64,000 bases of DNA from Castor canadensis (taxonomy: Eukaryota; Chordata; Mammalia; Rodentia; Castoridae), in the NCBI RefSeq assembly GCF_047511655.1, contig NC_133391.1:134634906-134698905 (forward strand), written 5' to 3'. This document shows positions 35,701 to 45,701 of this stretch, in pieces. Under the pieces are notes generated by a model. That model was given only the letters and a program-made list of their open reading frames with translations. It ran no database searches and was not told the origin of the DNA. Position 1 is the first letter of the stretch. Each line of letters starts with the position of its first letter. Position numbers and translations under genes: made by a program.

Positions 35701-36398
35701 AGCCAAGCCTATACAGGAGATAATCTGAGATGGAGGGAAAGGAATGGCAGATAGACAGTTGCATACTCACAGAGCACTTCATATTTCACATTGGAATGAA
35801 GCTCAGACTTTTTTAAGAAATTCCATGGAGCTGGCAGTGTGACTAAATGATAGAGTGCTTACCCATCACCGGCAGCATGGCCCTGCCCCACTGCCATAAA
35901 AGAACCTCTGGGTAGTCATTTAATTTCACAGGTTATGCCTTGTCTTGTCTTGGCAAAGCATTTTTAACAATGTTGAAGTACTAAGTATGTTTGGAAAGAA
36001 GAAAAAATGTCTAAAACTGATGACTATCCATCTTCTCCTATATAACCTAACCCTAATGTCTCTCCTCTTGACACAAATGGAATTAATTACTTATTCTCTT
36101 CTGTAGTTGCAGCTTGTCTTGTAATACTTTCTGGTCTGTCATTTCCCCAGTTGGATTTGGATTCCTTAAGTGTAGAGAACTTTTCTGCTTTCAGTTCCTT
36201 ATACAAACATTGATGGGTTTGTTGAAAGAGAAGCAAATGTAATATTCATTTGTCTGATTTGTTCAATGTATTTTGTTTTCATTTGTTAAAATAATCTATT
36301 TTGAATACCTGTTTTGTTTCTGTTTTTAGGAAATATATGAAGAGTCATCATCATCTTGGAAAAGAAACAAAGAATGCTTTTGGGCAACTGACAAGTAG
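29629..36398 (+). CDS. MOCS2: MOCS2B, molybdopterin synthase catalytic subunit (5 coding exons)
   Basis: MOCS2B is the MoaE-type large subunit of molybdopterin synthase; it binds the pterin precursor and accepts sulfur from MOCS2A in a heterotetramer. Exons 29629-29726, 32084-32211, 32848-32998, 33882-34005 and 36330-36398 sum to 570 nt, 189 residues plus stop; human is 188 as I recall. Family motifs in order: [19 protein letters not shown] (ending near residue 82), [22 protein letters not shown] (H123, R124), [11 protein letters not shown] (residues 140-150) and PIWKKE (163-168), which includes the conserved catalytic-site lysines. The start ATG has A at -3. It overlaps the MOCS2A end by 80 nt in a different frame, so translation needs leaky scanning, reinitiation or an alternative transcript; alternative first exons are known in human. 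One extra Ser lies in the C-terminal Ser run. Confidence 0.97.
30080..30152 (+). mobile_element. Partial B1 SINE
   Basis: 'atgctggcacacatttgaaatcctggctacttgggaggcagaggcagg' is the 5' half of a B1 monomer, truncated and diverged. Confidence 0.65.
31120..31560 (+). mobile_element. L2 LINE 3' fragment
   Basis: The order 'ctttcttgccccagagtc', 'ctcagctttaagtattgcct', 'gagagacctttggatcccc', 'cttgtttatttctataagctc', 'gtacttttgttccttgg' and 'gtgagtacgtattagtggtt' follows the 3' part of L2 in sense orientation. It is diverged and non-coding. Confidence 0.65.
32084..32211 (+). CDS. MOCS2: MOCS2B exon 4
   Basis: 128 nt encoding [12 protein letters not shown] through CGAISLFV plus the first base of a Gly codon. 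Donor is gtgagt. Confidence 0.97.
32212..32847 (+). other. MOCS2: MOCS2 intron 4
   Basis: 636 bp, AT-rich, with acceptor cttttttag. No feature is recognised inside. Confidence 0.85.
32848..32998 (+). CDS. MOCS2: MOCS2B exon 5
   Basis: 151 nt encoding [11 protein letters not shown] through AVFHRL plus two bases of Gly. Donor is gtatga at 32999. Read-through would add a few intron codons before a stop, so the donor is needed. Confidence 0.97.
32999..33881 (+). other. MOCS2: MOCS2 intron 5
   Basis: 883 bp, AT-rich. Acceptor tgttaaag is weak in pyrimidines next to the AG, but T-rich sequence lies just upstream. No feature is recognised inside. Confidence 0.85.
33882..34005 (+). CDS. MOCS2: MOCS2B exon 6
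   Basis: 124 nt encoding [13 protein letters not shown] through AKVPIWKK, with donor gtaagc. It holds the [11 protein letters not shown] motif and the conserved lysines. Confidence 0.97.
34509..34620 (+). mobile_element. Degenerate B1 SINE monomer
   Basis: 'ggtgctggatgcagtggcaca' and 'aggaggatcacaagttcaag' identify a diverged B1. No ID part follows. Confidence 0.65.
35828..35905 (+). mobile_element. Degenerate ID SINE
   Basis: 'gagctggcagtgtgactaaatgatagagtgcttacc' resembles the ID A-box half; the 3' half is badly diverged. Confidence 0.45.
36330..36398 (+). CDS. MOCS2: MOCS2B exon 7, coding part
   Basis: [20 protein letters not shown] followed by DK and TAG at 36396-36398. It is preceded by acceptor ctgtttttag. 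Confidence 0.97.
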   Translation, partial: EIYEESSSSWKRNKECFWATDK

Positions 36399-36875
36399 TT
36401 ACTTACATTTTTAGAGCACTAAATTTTAAATCTGGTGAACTTTTATTATTTGATCACATTTTGAGTTTTCTCCACAAATGAAGATAGTTTACTGACACAC
36501 AATCTTGTGTTGTACCAGTGGGACACATGGGAGAAAAGGAATTGCTGTGTAGGATGAAGGGTTATTAGGAGATGAGATGCAGAAGAAATGAGATAGTGTA
36601 AATGTGAAGAAAGATGTCTGTGGTAGACTTAGCTTTCTGTGACTAATTTCTAATTGTAACTCAACTTATGTTGAGGTGTGGCCCCTGTTCAGTGACTTTA
36701 ACTGTTTCAGAGCACCCTCTGCCTCCCACAGTACACAACAGTATTGCTAACAGGGATGCATTATGGAAATGTTGGCAGAACTGGAAAGTTATTGCCAGAT
36801 AGTTTTGATATTATATAGTATGTATTTTCAAAACTTACATATTTTTAAAATAAACTCATGATTTACAATGTTTAA
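36399..36875 (+). other. MOCS2: MOCS2 3' UTR
   Basis: An AATAAA signal lies at 36849-36854, about 450 nt after the stop, so cleavage near 36.87 kb is likely. Later alternative sites cannot be excluded. Confidence 0.65.
36849..36854 (+). terminator. MOCS2: Poly(A) signal AATAAA of MOCS2
   Basis: Canonical hexamer at a plausible distance from the stop codon. The downstream GU-rich element is weak. Confidence 0.6.
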
Positions 36876-37259
36876 AAATAGTATTTTCCTGCTTTTTAGA
36901 ATTCAGTGATAATAGCTACAATATTTTATATTATAGAGACTTCTACATTTAGATCTATAATTGTGCCATAATACTTTTTGTATTTTATTAATTATTAATT
37001 TGGTATCAAATTAGCATAAAATTGTTATAAAACCAACTAGCAACAGGGTGGTTTGTGTTAAATGTTAGTTGATGCTTAAGATTTGACTCACAATTGTTTA
37101 GGGAAATTATATGAAGGACATTAATATAAGAAATTATGTGATTATTTATTAAAGCATTCACAGTTTTCCTTCTGAATGTTTATGCTGAATTAATTAGTGA
37201 AGTCATTAATAAGCAGTTACATTTTCCACAATATTTTCAAACCAGTTTTTATACTAAAT

Positions 37260-37318
37260 ATTTTTTTTGGCAGTCCTAGAGTTTGAATTTGGGGCCTTAA
37301 ATTTGGTAGGCCAGCTTT
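37260..37318 (-). mobile_element. ID SINE remnant, antisense
   Basis: 'ttggcagtcctagagtttgaattt' and 'ggtaggccagctt' resemble the reversed ID 3' half. Confidence 0.45.
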
Positions 37319-37975
37319 ACTGAGGCATACTTGACAAATAAATGTTGTCAGGTATATTTAATTAGCAGGTGTTTTGATAAATCTTGATGTTGTGAAGTGT
37401 TGTGAAGTGTTTAGCCCAGCCCAGAAAATTAAGATGCCTATCCTTGATGTATTCTTTTACCAAATTTCAATTACTTTAGGTTGTTTGTTGGTGGTGGTGT
37501 TTTTCTTTTTTTTTTTTTCAATTTTATTTTAAAATTACAAAGACAGCAAACTTTTCCCTTCACAAATAACACTTGTTTAAAAAGTAGGGAGAAGAGTGCA
37601 CAAGTGTGTGGTTTTCCTATTTTATTAAAAATGAGAGAAAGACAACTGTGCAGTTTTTTTTCTCCCAGCTCCTGGCGAGGTATAAGGACTACCCCTAGAT
37701 AGGCATATGTACATATTCACACGCATGCATCAGACCTAGCTCTCTAATGCTACTTAGCAGACTCAGAGCAACAGCAGCATGTCTTACTGCAACCCTCCCC
37801 CTGCCCCGAAAAAACTCACAAGTAAAGAAGTGGGAGGCTTTTAAGAGGCTGTTGTGGGGCTGAAGCAGACCAGAGCAAAACAAGCAAAGCCACATCTTAA
37901 AACAGGAGGCACAAAAAGCCAAGGAGAAAGAAAGAGTCCTCCTGGATGCAATCCATCAATCATGTGGAAAAACTT

Positions 37976-38126
37976 GGTGGTGGTTTTTTGAGACAAGTTT
38001 TCTCTCTATGTAGCACAGGCTGGACTCAAACTTCCTGTGTAGCCCAGGTTGGCCACAAACTCAAGATCCTCCTGCCTTAGCCTCCCAGGTAGTGGGATTA
38101 CATGCCTGAATTACCATACCCAACTA
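37976..38126 (-). mobile_element. B1 SINE, antisense, with internal duplication
   Basis: 'ttttttgagacaagttttctctctatgtag' is the reversed B1 3' end and 'gtagtgggattacatgcctgaatt' its 5' end. The central 'tgtagc(a/c)cagg(c/t)tgg' block occurs twice, so the monomer is longer than usual. Confidence 0.72.
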
Positions 38127-39879
38127 GTTAGTTTTTAATATAATCAAGTATCTGCATAATTTGGGTAATTGACATCATCACAAAACTAGCATTGTATATG
38201 TATTAATAACAAAACTGTACTTTCAGACCCTTAGATTGCAGGGGTTTTTCTTATTTGTTTATGTCACAAATAAGAGACCTGTAATTTCCTACTTATTATA
38301 TTCAGTGAAAACTTTTTACTTAAGGACTTACTCAACAAATGTTTATTCAGTGCCTGTTTTATGCCAGATACCCATCCTTGTCTTCCAACCTTAAGTTCTA
38401 CAAGAAAAATTCTGGATCCTGTGTCTGGCTAGGATCTATGAACAACCACATACTCTTGAGGAACTCCTGGTTACTTGTGCCTGCTCCTTGGCTCATCCAC
38501 AGATTATGCCAGCAGGACACCAGGAAGGCAAATGAACCCTCCACCTGCTTTCCCTGCTGAGTTGGGGTTGTCTATCTGGTCTTAGCCTTCCCCTCTCAAT
38601 TTGGTGTCTTTCTCTTTTCCCACCAAGCTTATTCTGGCTTCATTGGAAACCAGTGGCTGCTGTTGGACAGTCAGTTGCACTATATTTGAAAGCACATTAG
38701 GTTAGTGAGCCACTGCAGATATTCCTAGGATTTTTGCATATATGTTATAGTGTTAATATGACGTACATGTGGATTTCAAGATTTGTCTACCCAATTACTT
38801 TTAGAAGGTCTTTACTGAGGGTAATTACATTGTAAAAGACATGGAACATTATTTAAAAATGTTTTTAAAAGAATCATACCTTCATTAAGTAGGTTTATTC
38901 CAAGTTTGAGATCTAAACTGTTGTGCTTTTAAGTGTCCAATACAGAGGTAGAGAATTCATCCAGGGCATACTGGACTTAGAACGGAACAACCTTGAAAGT
39001 TTTTAGTGCATTGCACTGTACTTAAATTTGGTCTATATTAATCTTTGCTTTCTTGGGAGTGGCAGGGTTAATTGGTAGTTAAGATGTAATAAGCTAGCAT
39101 CTCTCTGACATGTAGCCATTGCAACTTGATTGGTCAAGTAAGTAGAGGAGTAACTTTAAAAAACAAACAAAAAAGAAACAAAGCAGCCTTTAAGCAGATT
39201 GCCTGAAAGATTTTGAAGTCACATTGGAGCTGTGACTGCTTATAAGTTCACTGAAGAAGTTAGGAAATTCATGTTTATACTGCAAGTGTTTTTGAACAGA
39301 TGACAAAATGGAAAAGTTTTATCTTTGAATGAAAGTAATAGACATGTTCAAAGAGTGAAGTATTGATAATATTTTTCTTTTGGATATGATGTTTAGAGTC
39401 ACAACATATTTTCAGCATTTTTTGAGAAATGGTGAGTCAGAAGCTTGCATTGGGATTTTGCTTTCAGATCCCCGAAAATGAACCTACTGGGGAATGGCAT
39501 GCCTGGATATATCTTTTTCCAGATGCTGCTGCTTCACTTCACTGTCTCTTCCATGGTCCAGGCCTCCAGTCTGTTTCTCATGGACTACTGCCTGGCCTGT
39601 GTCACTCTGTCCCCTTCAGCTTCCACCACTCATTCTGCTACTCAGAGCCTTTTCAGCTAATCATATCCCTGGGCCTTGTAGTGGTTATCATGGCCACAAT
39701 CCCACACAGCCTGCCCCTCACCCCACCCCCCTCATCTTGCAACAGGTTTGCTATTTGGCTGTAGCTGGTATGCATAGGCTATAACTGCCTTTGAGTCTTT
39801 ATCTGCCCTTTCAGAGATTCCCATATTCCACTTCCTCTTTTGTTCAGTCTCTAAGTGTTACCTCTACAGACAGTCTACT

Positions 39880-40310
39880 GGGGCTACCCTATTTGAAACT
39901 GGAATCCTGGGGTAGGCGGGAAAGGGTAAGGGAGAGTAATAAAGGGGGTCAATATGACCAAAGTACAGAACGTTCACAGCTGAGTTGCCATCAAGAAACC
40001 CCTTTGAATTATGAATATGGAACTAAAATTGAAGGACAGGATTGTAAAATGGGTTCTGTGAGAGGGTGAATTTTTGTGGGAGGGGGTGAATGGAGGAGAT
40101 AAAGAAGAGTGAATATGGTCCAAGTACTTTATATACTTATATGAAATAAAATGATGTCACCTTTTGCAATCATTTTAAGCAGGGGAGTGTTGAGGGAAAG
40201 AGATTGTAGGGACACTCTAACCAAGGTACAATACGTAAGCATATACAGAAATGTCACAATGAATTGCCCCCTGCCAAGGTACAACTAATAAAAAAATAAT
40301 AGAAAAAAAG
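39880..40310 (+). mobile_element. Dispersed lineage-specific repeat, copy 2
   Basis: It includes 'gggggtcaatatgaccaaag', 'atgaatatggaac' and 'gaaatgtcacaatgaattgcc', and ends in 'caactaataaaaaaataata', an A-rich tail typical of a retroposed element. It shares its 3' pattern with copies at 42940, 52900 and 55370. Confidence 0.6.
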
Positions 40311-41045
40311 GAGAAATCTGGAATTCTGTCGCTTTACTCTGCCTTTGTCTTAATGCTGCTTGATGTACTGGTTAGTACATAACAAGTCTATGATATAGTA
40401 TGCACTCAAATATTTGTTAAATACTTGTGCTGTTGATATATTTCATATTATGTCTCATTAACACACCTGACATTTAGAGTTGTAGCACTTACAGATGTGA
40501 AAAATCATCCAGTTAAATGAATGAGTGAGTACGTACAACTTTTCCTCTCTCTTCACTTGTATAATACAAGAAGTATGTATTGTCCTTTAAGCAGTCATGA
40601 TTTGTGTGCATAGTTAGTTGGATTATCCAGCAGAGGGCAGTAGAGCCAGGGCTATGGTAATAAGAATTTGAGATTTTCACATTGAACCAAAAAGTTCAGT
40701 TTAGTATCTATTCTTTAAAGGAAGGTTGGCTGGAGTAGTCCTTAAATGAAAACTAAGCCCAAATATTGTGTGAGATGTATAATCTTTAGCATTTTAGAAA
40801 AATATTAAAGGTTTATGATAGGATAAGGGAGGAATTTTTTAATTTAAAAAATTTAAATTTTTTAAATTTTTTGTAGTTTTTAAGGGGTAATGTAAATAAG
40901 AGGAAGTATCTTTTAAAAATGGAGTAAATACAAAATTATTTTCTAGTTAACTGAATGGGCAAAATGGTAGCTTTAATTTAGATATTTATAGCACTTCAGC
41001 ATTTCCTACCTTGGTCTGTGAAAAACAAACTTAATGCTTTTTTAA

Positions 41046-41362
41046 ATTTTTTGGCTGTGCTAGGGGCTAACAGGGCCTCACACTTCCTAGGCAGGTGCTC
41101 TCCAACTTGAGTCACTCTGACAGCCCTTTTCACGTTGGTTTTTGAGACGGGGTCTTGCTTTATGCCTGGCTGGCCTGGACTGCAGTCCTCCTATTTGTGC
41201 TTCTCCAGGTAGCTGGGATGACTGGTTCATGCCACCATGCCCAGCCACTGGTTGAGATGACATCTCTTGAGCTTTATGTCCAGGCTGGCCTTGAACTGTG
41301 ATCCTCATGATCTCGCCTCACAAGTGGGTAGGATTACAGGCTTGAGCCACTGTGCCTGGCTG
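41046..41362 (-). mobile_element. Trimeric B1-B1-ID SINE, antisense
   Basis: In plus-strand order: reversed ID (41051-41127, 'gcaggtgctctccaacttgag'), reversed B1 (41140-41246, 'tttttgagacggggtcttgct' to 'accatgcccagcc') and a second reversed B1 (41247-41360, 'ccaggctggccttgaactg' to 'gagccactgtgcctggc'). A plus-strand counterpart lies at 52317-52650. Confidence 0.8.
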
Positions 41363-42939
41363 GCTTAATGCTTTTTTTTAATTTTTAAACCCAGCATTGT
41401 ATTTAGTATGAAATATATACCAGAAACACTGGTGCTGTAAGCTTCCTTTATGAGATGTTTCAGCACCAGTGCAATGGACAGGAAGGCATACAGAAGAGAT
41501 GAGTATGAGGGGTTCGCACATCAATACAAATGGCAGCCCACACTCTTCCACTCAAACTCAACAGCTGGCCATTCACACAGTGATCGCAGTTGGGAGCTGA
41601 TGTGTTTATTTCAGCAAGTTTAATAATTAAAATGAAATATTTAATCCCATAGTGCTTATGATTATGCTTTTGCACATTACAGCAGTTTGTCTTTTTGTCT
41701 TTTTTTAAACAGACCAGATACTTATGGTTAGTTATATCCATAGTCTTTTTAAATTGACTCTTGAGTGTGTTCTGAAGCCAAGTGAATCATAAGATACGGT
41801 GAAATGTGTAACTTTCAAAACTCAAGGAAAATAGTTATTTTCAAACACTTTTAATGATACTCAGTAATATGGTATGAAGAGTAGTTTACAATTAAATAAA
41901 AGTTTTCTGTTTGGTTCCTATATTTTGATATGAGAAAAGTTATTAGTCCTGATTTATAAATGGATAATTCATTTTTATACTTTTGTTGGAGAGGAAAAAG
42001 GCAAAATACATTTAATTTAAAACAGCAAACATCACATCAAAGACTATGCATCATTTATGAAGGAAATAAGACAATTTCTTCTTTAAAGAATATCCATTCC
42101 AACAGCAGTTGTGCAATATATACATTTACATTTTGACTTCATCTGCCAAAACGCACCAGATATACATAATGCTACCTTTTATATTTAAATAATAGGCATA
42201 TTTTTATTCTTTAAAAGGAGTAGTGAAGGTTTTCATTTGTTTCAAACTTTGCCCCTATGTTTATTGTTCACCTCTAGATGTTCAGCCTTTCAAGTTGATT
42301 CAGGTGTATGGGGAGGGAATAGTTCTAAAACATTGCATAGATCATTGTTTATGTGAACAAGTTGAAATACTCAAGATGAATCGGGGAGCTCAGTTGAAGG
42401 AACCCTGCCTTGTGTTTAAGGATGTCTTAATTAATGAGACTTTCTTATGCTGGGTTATAGCTGTATATCAAGATCAATGCATTATAAACTTAAAGCTTTT
42501 TTAATTTAGTCTAATCATTTATGTGACTATCATAAAATGGCTTTAGTTTTCTTTTCACAGCTAGTAGATAACTTTCACTATTTTATAAAAATAACACTGC
42601 TAGCTAGAAAATTTTCTGGCCAGTTAGGAGTTCTCAGTTTGCTGCTAACGAGTAATGCATCATTTTAAATCTCAATACAGTTTCTTCATCAAGCTATTTT
42701 ACAATGTTACTATTTTATGAGGCTTGTGTGGCAGTCATGCATAAAGCAACTAAAATTTTTTTATATTCTGTACATCTTTTCTGTATACCATTTATGAAAT
42801 GGAAATTTTAACATGACATCTTTAAAGCCCTATATTCTACTTTTATAGCAAAAGTGTGGTTGAATGGAAGCCATAACTTCTTTTCCAACACTACCCTCCA
42901 CTTTCTTAATTTCTTGAATGAATACTCACCTTTGCATAT

Positions 42940-43135
42940 AAGGACAGGCTGTAGAAGGGTGAAAATATTATGTATACATATATGTAAGTGGAAAAATGAG
43001 ACCTGTGGAAACTATTCCAGGAATGGGAAGAGGGAGGAAAAAGGAGAATGATGGAGGGGGTGAATTACATGATATGTTATGAGAACTTTTGTAAATGTCA
43101 CAAGGTACCCCCGGTACATCAATAATAAAAAAATA
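42940..43135 (+). mobile_element. Dispersed lineage-specific repeat, copy 3
   Basis: 'gaatgatggagggggtgaatt', 'acttttgtaaatgtcacaag' and 'ggtacatcaataataaaaaa' match the family 3' end. It lies antisense within the probable ITGA2 3' UTR. Confidence 0.65.
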
Positions 43136-44104
43136 ATGCTTGAGGAATAATTGCAGGAATCATTTGATGATGTCTTGGAAACAAGATTGTCATGACTGCT
43201 GGTGGGGGTGGGAGGAGGATTCTACCTGGCATCTAGTAGGTAGAGGCAATGATGCTAAACAACATCCTACAAGGCATATCCACCTCCCCCAGAAAACCAC
43301 CTGGTCCAAAGTGACAATAGTGCCAAGGTTAAAAACCCTACCTAACCCAAGGATGGCCAAAACTCTCAAGCTCATTGTGTGTAGTCGGTGACTTTAGTTT
43401 CTTACTTATCTAAGGAAGGGGAGACAGAGTGAAATAAAAGTAATGACATGTTATAGTTACTGTATCAGCACACTGAAACACTGGTGTGGATATATGCAGT
43501 AGTTACATGATTTGTTAAATTTTTTTAAATCAATGTAATTACTAGTTTCTCCACATTTTTACAAAAGAAAATTTTGGTTGGAATGAAACTGAGTCCACAC
43601 AGCTGTCAAAAGTAGACTCTGGCACATCTAACTAAAGAATACCATGCTGTTTTTGCTATAAACACCTGCTGTTTTATGGCTAATATTCCCCCTTTGTTTG
43701 TTTCACTTTGTAACTACAAAGTAAATCATTAACTGGTTTTGGATAACTCTGAACTGCCACCCAGGGGCCAGGTAAAGCAGTCAAGGCCATCCATAAACAC
43801 AAGCAATTTCCTGTTTTCCTCTGACGTCTTCAAGACACGCTCTTGGAGGACTATTTCTATTAGAGGAAATCCAGATTGTAGACATTTAAAACTAAAAGCG
43901 TCACTGCTGAGCTCCAACCCAATCTTCCCATTTTATAATGACACTAACATTCACAGAGGTGGAGGACTTGTCCAAAGCTTTAGGCATATAGTGTCTGACA
44001 TAAAATGGTCCTGTTGCCCTTGCCTGCGCCCTTCTCCAGTCTCTCCTAGAGAATGTATGGGTTCAGAAATAGAGAAAAAGTGGTGAAAAAGGTAGAAAAG
44101 GGTA

Positions 44105-44225
44105 GTGTTCCTCAAGGGCCATTTGTATCATAATGACTGGGTGCTTGTCAAAATGAGATGGATCTCAGAGGTTGGGGCCGAAGAATCTACCTTCTAAACA
44201 CACTTGCCTAAGTGAAGTCCACTCG
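44105..44225. mobile_element. MER5-like hAT remnant
   Basis: 'cataatgactgggtgcttgtc' followed by 'agaatctaccttctaaacaca' resembles the two halves of the short hAT-Charlie element MER5. Highly diverged. Confidence 0.45.
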
Positions 44226-45193
44226 TGTTCTGTGTGCAAGCACAGAGGATGCACCTGCTAATTTAGTGATTTCTGCTGCCGCCTCCATGATTTCTTGCAC
44301 ATTCCTGAGATTTTTTATTTACCTGTTCCTACTGCCCAAACTTCCAACATTTGGAAGTTCACTCAAGCTTTTTTTCTTTCTTGTTTAGCAACAAATGAAA
44401 ATAGCTGCAAAAAGTAAGGAGTTTGCACAGTAATTCACACAGGTGTGTGAATTAAACAGATGACTTTTCATCCTAATCCTTGGTATACAGCATGGTGACT
44501 GAGGGTGTGGGATATTTGCAAGGGCAAGGGAGTAAAGGAAAGTAAGTAACTGGACTCCAGGAGAGGGAGGTTGGCTGCAGGGGACTGGACTGCTGTCACA
44601 TGGGGGTACCAGGAAGTGAGAGAGTGATTTAGCAAGGAAGCAGAAAGGTTGCCAAAGAAATTGCTCCTGTTTCAAAAATTCACTAGGTCTGTGTCAGCCA
44701 GCTAATCAAGTCCTAAAAGAAAGGACATTTCCTCCATCTCCTTCCTCTAGCATAGATGAGGCCTCTAGCACCAGGATTTTACATAAGTTTGTTATTTATG
44801 AGTTCTAAGCAAAATTTTGTGCCTTGGCTTCTAAACTGCCCTGATCAGATCACCAACTTAAATGGAAATTCCTTAGTAGGACGTGTACTCTAAGCTCTTC
44901 TCAGTTATTCAAGTATTCTTGACAATTAGAGCAAGATAGAACTGAAGCCAACAGCAAGTTTTACATAGTTTATAAATAAAATTGTCACTTAAAAGCATCT
45001 TCTGTGGCAACTGTGGATGAACAGCAAAAATTGAAAAACAATCTGTGCTAGATTTCCACTTGTTACCATAACACTCATAATAGTTTAATGTATGTGGAAG
45101 TACTCAGTACAGTATATGATATGGATTATATATTTTATATAATATATAAAACAACAGCATTATATGTTTAAATATAAAATCATGTCATTGATA

Positions 45194-45240
45194 ATATATA
45201 ACAGATTATATATAAATTATATATAATCTATGTTATATAT
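45194..45240. repeat. AT-rich palindrome in ITGA2 3' UTR
   Basis: The core agattatatata-aat-tatatataatct has perfect 12-bp arms. Pairing extends outward with one 2-nt bulge to about 47 bp. It lies about 380 nt past the ITGA2 stop on the transcribed strand. Confidence 0.85.
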
Positions 45241-45620
45241 AATATACATACTGGTTACTTCCACTTTTGTTGTTACTGAGTTAAAGATGATTTAAAAGAG
45301 CGCATTCCACATTCCCTTAAATCTGAGGATGTGTTACCAGTTTCTTTAAGACTTCTCACTCCTGGAAGCATTTCATGTTTCTGACACAATACACATTAGA
45401 ATGTAAACTCTGGACCAGCCAGTTTAAACGTTACTTTTTTCTTCCCTGTATAAAATACGTCTTTTGCCCTTTATACCCCTAACCCTCCCTCCCCAATTTC
45501 TTCATTCCAGACTGACCGGCAGTTCTTTTAAATGTCAGGCTAATTTACCTATTACATTATGTAAAGACTGGGACTTATTCATGACAGTCTCAGGCCTGGG
45601 CTGGAGCATCTGCTGGTAGC

Positions 45621-45701
45621 TCAGCTGTTGAGTTCTGTGGTCTCATCAGTCTCATCTGGATTTTTCAACATTTTCTCATACTGTCTTTTGAAGAAGCCGA
45701 G
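45621..45701 (-). CDS. ITGA2: ITGA2 last coding exon
   Basis: 27 codons: LGFFKRQYEKMLKNPDE through TTELNS and TGA (45621-45623). It carries the GFFKR juxtamembrane motif and acidic tail. Acceptor is ccttcacag on the minus strand. Confidence 0.96.
   Translation of the reverse strand, partial: LGFFKRQYEKMLKNPDETDETTELNS

Larger units (their letters stand above)
34006..36329 (+). other. MOCS2: MOCS2 intron 6
   Basis: 2.3 kb with a degenerate B1 (34509-34620), an A tract (35541-35558) and an ID remnant (35828-35905). The 113-codon frame at 34761-35102 shows no family resemblance. Confidence 0.8.
36876..41045. other. Intergenic DNA between convergent MOCS2 and ITGA2
   Basis: No gene is recognised. 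It holds an ID remnant (37260-37318), a B1 (37976-38126), a short L2-terminus-like stretch near 38325-38375 and a copy of the dispersed repeat family (39880-40310). Open frames at 39429-39784 overlap each other in three registers and show no homology I recognise. Confidence 0.6.
41600..45620 (-). other. ITGA2: ITGA2 3' UTR, distal limit uncertain
   Basis: Human ITGA2, as I recall, has a ~4 kb 3' UTR, so a similar length here would end near 41.5 kb. Minus-strand AATAAA hexamers (plus TTTATT) occur near 44314, 42258, 42202 and 41606; the 41606 one best fits the expected length. The stretch contains a MER5-like remnant, a copy of the dispersed repeat and an AT-rich palindrome. RNA evidence would be needed to fix the end. 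Confidence 0.45.

Noticed and set aside
39429-39784. Overlapping 71-111 codon frames as an intergenic gene
   Set aside because: Three registers are open at once over a pyrimidine-rich stretch, with no homology I recognise.
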